A stretch of 64,000 nucleotides of DNA from Pelosinus baikalensis (lineage in GTDB: Bacteria > Bacillota > Negativicutes > DSM-13327), in the NCBI RefSeq assembly GCF_020819555.1, contig NZ_JAJHJB010000007.1, positions 88,231 through 152,230 on the forward strand. Direction: 5' to 3'. Positions 62,048 through 64,000 of the stretch are shown here, in pieces. A program made the position numbers and the translations under genes. Numbering within the stretch: the stretch's first letter is position 1; each line of letters begins with the position of its first letter. The notes below the pieces were generated by a model. It made no database searches. It saw only the letters and a list, made by a program, of their open reading frames with translations, and was not told the origin of the DNA.

Positions 62048-62266
62048 TTATATTATACCTCCAAAAAAGGAAGCAACAATTGCGAGTAATATCCATACGT
62101 AAATCATTATAGCTAGGATCATCTTCCATGGTGTCTTAGAACGAAAACCTGGCAGTTGTCTCCAATTTGGTATTGGCTGCTCAACCTCTAGAGCTATTTT
62201 ATAGCCGCAATTGGGACAATATAAGAAATTAAATTGTGTATTTGTACCGCACATTGGACATTTCAT
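62048..62266 (-). CDS. Zinc-ribbon membrane protein
   Basis: 72 aa. N-terminal zinc ribbon CPMCGTNTQFNFLYCPNCGY, a short linker and a C-terminal TM helix (MILAIMIYVWILLAIVASFF). Ribosome site GGGGGTG. Function unknown. Confidence 0.8.
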   Translation of the reverse strand: MKCPMCGTNTQFNFLYCPNCGYKIALEVEQPIPNWRQLPGFRSKTPWKMILAIMIYVWILLAIVASFFGGII

Positions 62267-62392
62267 GTTAACACCCCCTTAGTAATGCTTTATAATTGTC
62301 TTTTCATTACTTTACATAGCGACTTTCTATTGGCACCGTTATTTCTTCATTACATAGTATAGTAGTAAACAGATTATTTGAGGTGGTTGGGC

Positions 62393-62563
62393 ATGGCTTT
62401 GGAGGATTCGGTCATGGCATCAGCTATGATTGTAGTTTTAGTTTCAGGTATGGAGTTGATCATATCTTCGGACATACCTTTAAACACGTCAATTATGGTC
62501 TCGACTATGGAATTGCTTAAGGTTTCAGGGATCATAGTTATTGCTAGATTTCTCGCAAAATAA
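62393..62563 (+). CDS. Small hydrophobic protein
   Basis: 56 aa from ATG 62393, which follows GAGGTGG by 6 nt: MALEDSVMASAMIVVLVSGM and a hydrophobic end. An overlapping frame from 62383 is Gly/His/Tyr-rich (GHGFGGFGHG) but lacks a matching ribosome site; I cannot exclude it. A terminator follows. Confidence 0.45.
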   Translation: MALEDSVMASAMIVVLVSGMELIISSDIPLNTSIMVSTMELLKVSGIIVIARFLAK

Positions 62564-62578
62564 TAAGAGTAGTAAGAG

Positions 62579-62615
62579 TAGCCGTCTATCTTTGATTTTA
62601 AGGTAGGCGGCTATT
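62579..62615 (+). terminator. Terminator
   Basis: TAGCCGTCTATCTT pairs, with wobbles, with AAGGTAGGCGGCTA, followed by TTATTTG. Confidence 0.78.
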
Positions 62616-62750
62616 ATTTGTTCTCGTCACATTTTCGTCATAGTTTTTTTGTAATATAAAAGTAGGTGATCGACAGGTAGTGGTTTATAAAACTTTATAC
62701 ATAATTCCATAATAATATTAATGCTTATCTAGAAGTAAGGAGGTGATATT

Positions 62751-62849
62751 ATGATTTTAGGAGATTGGTTATTTAACATAGTCCATATTATATTGACTGC
62801 AGGCTTAGTATTATATTTATATAGTCTTAGCGAATTATCAGATAAATAG
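62751..62849 (+). CDS. 32-residue membrane peptide
   Basis: MILGDWLFNIVHIILTAGLV continues as one TM helix with a short polar end (SLSELSDK). Ribosome site AAGGAGGTGAT is near-consensus. Function unknown. Confidence 0.7.
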   Translation: MILGDWLFNIVHIILTAGLVLYLYSLSELSDK

Positions 62850-63015
62850 TCGTTAATTAAGAAGGATGGAACAAGGATATAGTCATAGAACAAGGTCTGG
62901 TTCTTCATTTGTTGTTAAATATATATAGTTTTGTGTTTAGATTGTAATAACTATCCTATATTATAAATATAAAAGTATATATATTAATTGTTGAAAAGAT
63001 ACGAAGAGGTGACTT

Positions 63016-63126
63016 ATGGATCATAATAGAAAGGAATTTGAATGGCGCAACCATCCAATTGTAATTTTTGCAGGAGTATTGGTGGTATATACTGCGGGCA
63101 GCTCAATTATTACATTGTTTAGTTAG
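63016..63126 (+). CDS. 36-residue membrane peptide
   Basis: Polar head MDHNRKEFEWRNHP, then one TM helix (IVIFAGVLVVYTAGSSIITL). Ribosome site GAAGAGGTGA. A short terminator follows at 63169-63200. Confidence 0.7.
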   Translation: MDHNRKEFEWRNHPIVIFAGVLVVYTAGSSIITLFS

Positions 63127-63168
63127 TATAATTCAAAAACTGTTAGTGTGCATTTTTTAATATCATGA

Positions 63169-63200
63169 ATCGTCTATCTTCAAGCTAGACGATTACTTTA
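63169..63200 (+). terminator. Terminator of the 36-residue gene
   Basis: AATCGTCTA and TAGACGATT stem followed by ACTTTATTTT. Confidence 0.78.
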
Positions 63201-63378
63201 TTTTCGCCGTTTATAGAGATAGAGTTGACAAAGAATGAAATAGTGTTAGCATCAGTTATTGTGATGGAAGGTGCTGAAAGTGCAACATTGAACTCCTTAA
63301 AAGAATTTACCCATCATTTGAGAAAGCATTTCGTTTTTTGTAATATAAACTTTGTTGGAATAATTAGTGTAATAAGTG

Positions 63379-63408
63379 TTGACATAGAGTAGTAGCTCGT
63401 GTTACTAT
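63379..63408 (+). promoter_or_regulatory. rRNA promoter P1
   Basis: TTGACA, 18-nt spacer, TACTAT. Confidence 0.7.
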
Positions 63409-63449
63409 AAGCAAGCTGCTAAACACGACAGCAAAAAAACAAAAAAATA

Positions 63450-63478
63450 TTGACAAAGATTTTTTAAAATGATATACT
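63450..63478 (+). promoter_or_regulatory. rRNA promoter P2
   Basis: TTGACA, 17-nt spacer, TATACT, about 195 nt upstream of the 16S 5' end; A/T-rich upstream flank as usual for rRNA promoters. Confidence 0.85.
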
Positions 63479-63671
63479 TTAAAAGTTGTCGCCAAAAACG
63501 ATGGCGATGTTATGAAAATATGTGTTCCTTGAAAACTAAACAATGTAAGTAAGGTTAAAATAAGCCAGATGTGCGGTACTCGTTTGGAGTACAAAACAGT
63601 TGGTTCATGCAAATGAACTGACATAAACAATTTGTTTTTTAAAGAGCCATCAAGGTTCTTCATAAATAAAC

Positions 63672-64000
<329 letters not shown>

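Larger units (their letters stand above)
63127..63671. other. rRNA leader region
   Basis: Holds a small terminator (63169-63200), a short unsupported frame near 63224-63390, tandem promoters and the transcribed leader of the rRNA operon. Confidence 0.7.

Noticed and set aside
62383..62520. Gly/His/Tyr-rich frame (GHGFGGFGHG) overlapping the small hydrophobic gene
   Set aside because: GTG start lies inside the ribosome site of the other frame; less likely, though attractive as a coat-like protein.
63224..63390. Short plus-strand frame ending near the rRNA promoter
   Set aside because: No clear ribosome site and it runs into promoter P1; insufficient support.

Overview
The window reads as chromosome of an anaerobic, spore-forming member of the Negativicutes, most likely Sporomusaceae (Pelosinus-like). 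The basis is AT-rich sequence, the short HisG plus HisZ histidine system, the sporulation-associated trio prkA-yhbH-spoVR, tandem feoA genes with feoB, and the 5' end of a 16S rRNA gene at the right edge. The genus is an inference; a 16S comparison would settle it.

Positions 1-46,000 are conserved, intact housekeeping DNA. In order: a methionine ABC importer on the minus strand (metN-metI-metQ, metQ cut by the window edge) behind a SAM-I riboswitch; a divergent TrpR-family yerC, hisZ and an HD-domain gene; a reversed D-2-hydroxyacid dehydrogenase; the compact operon hisG-D-C-B-H-A-F-IE; a nitroreductase-like gene; a CitA/DcuS-type kinase and its response regulator with a type II NADH dehydrogenase between them; a polysaccharide deacetylase-like protein; a Fur-type ferrous iron locus (feoA, feoA, feoB, a small Cys-rich membrane protein, DUF2325, DUF3793); a DedA/TVP38-type membrane protein; a CBS-type pyrophosphatase; pcrA, ligA, metA; prkA-yhbH-spoVR; gatCAB; a CPBP protease; a Lon-family protease; an RlmD-like methyltransferase; and a GFA-family protein.

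Positions 46,000-60,500 are a different kind of DNA. Ten promoters share the MerR-family layout: a -35 box, exactly 19 bp carrying an inverted repeat (mostly CTTGGAG/CTCCAAG), then a -10 box. They sit before two nearly identical MerR regulators, aldo-keto reductases, a flavodoxin lipoprotein, a carboxymuconolactone decarboxylase-like protein, an SGNH hydrolase and tatA. The regulators have a Cys at residue 52, where NmlR/AdhR-type electrophile sensors have theirs. The island is also full of broken genes: a Tat-signal protein, the SGNH hydrolase, a flavodoxin-family fragment, a MATE fragment, an aldo-keto reductase, tatC, LarC, a flavodoxin/alcohol dehydrogenase chimera, and LarE. I found no transposase. 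Related leader segments at 46.7, 48.7 and 58.0 kb point to duplication of promoter cassettes. My reading is an electrophile or aldehyde response regulon that grew by duplication and is now partly decaying.

Positions 60,500-63,400 hold small genes: a Cys-Trp-Pro-Arg hexapeptide repeat protein, tiny membrane proteins, a zinc-ribbon membrane protein, and a likely Fur-controlled small RNA. From 63,379 tandem promoters lead into a 16S rRNA gene that runs off the window.
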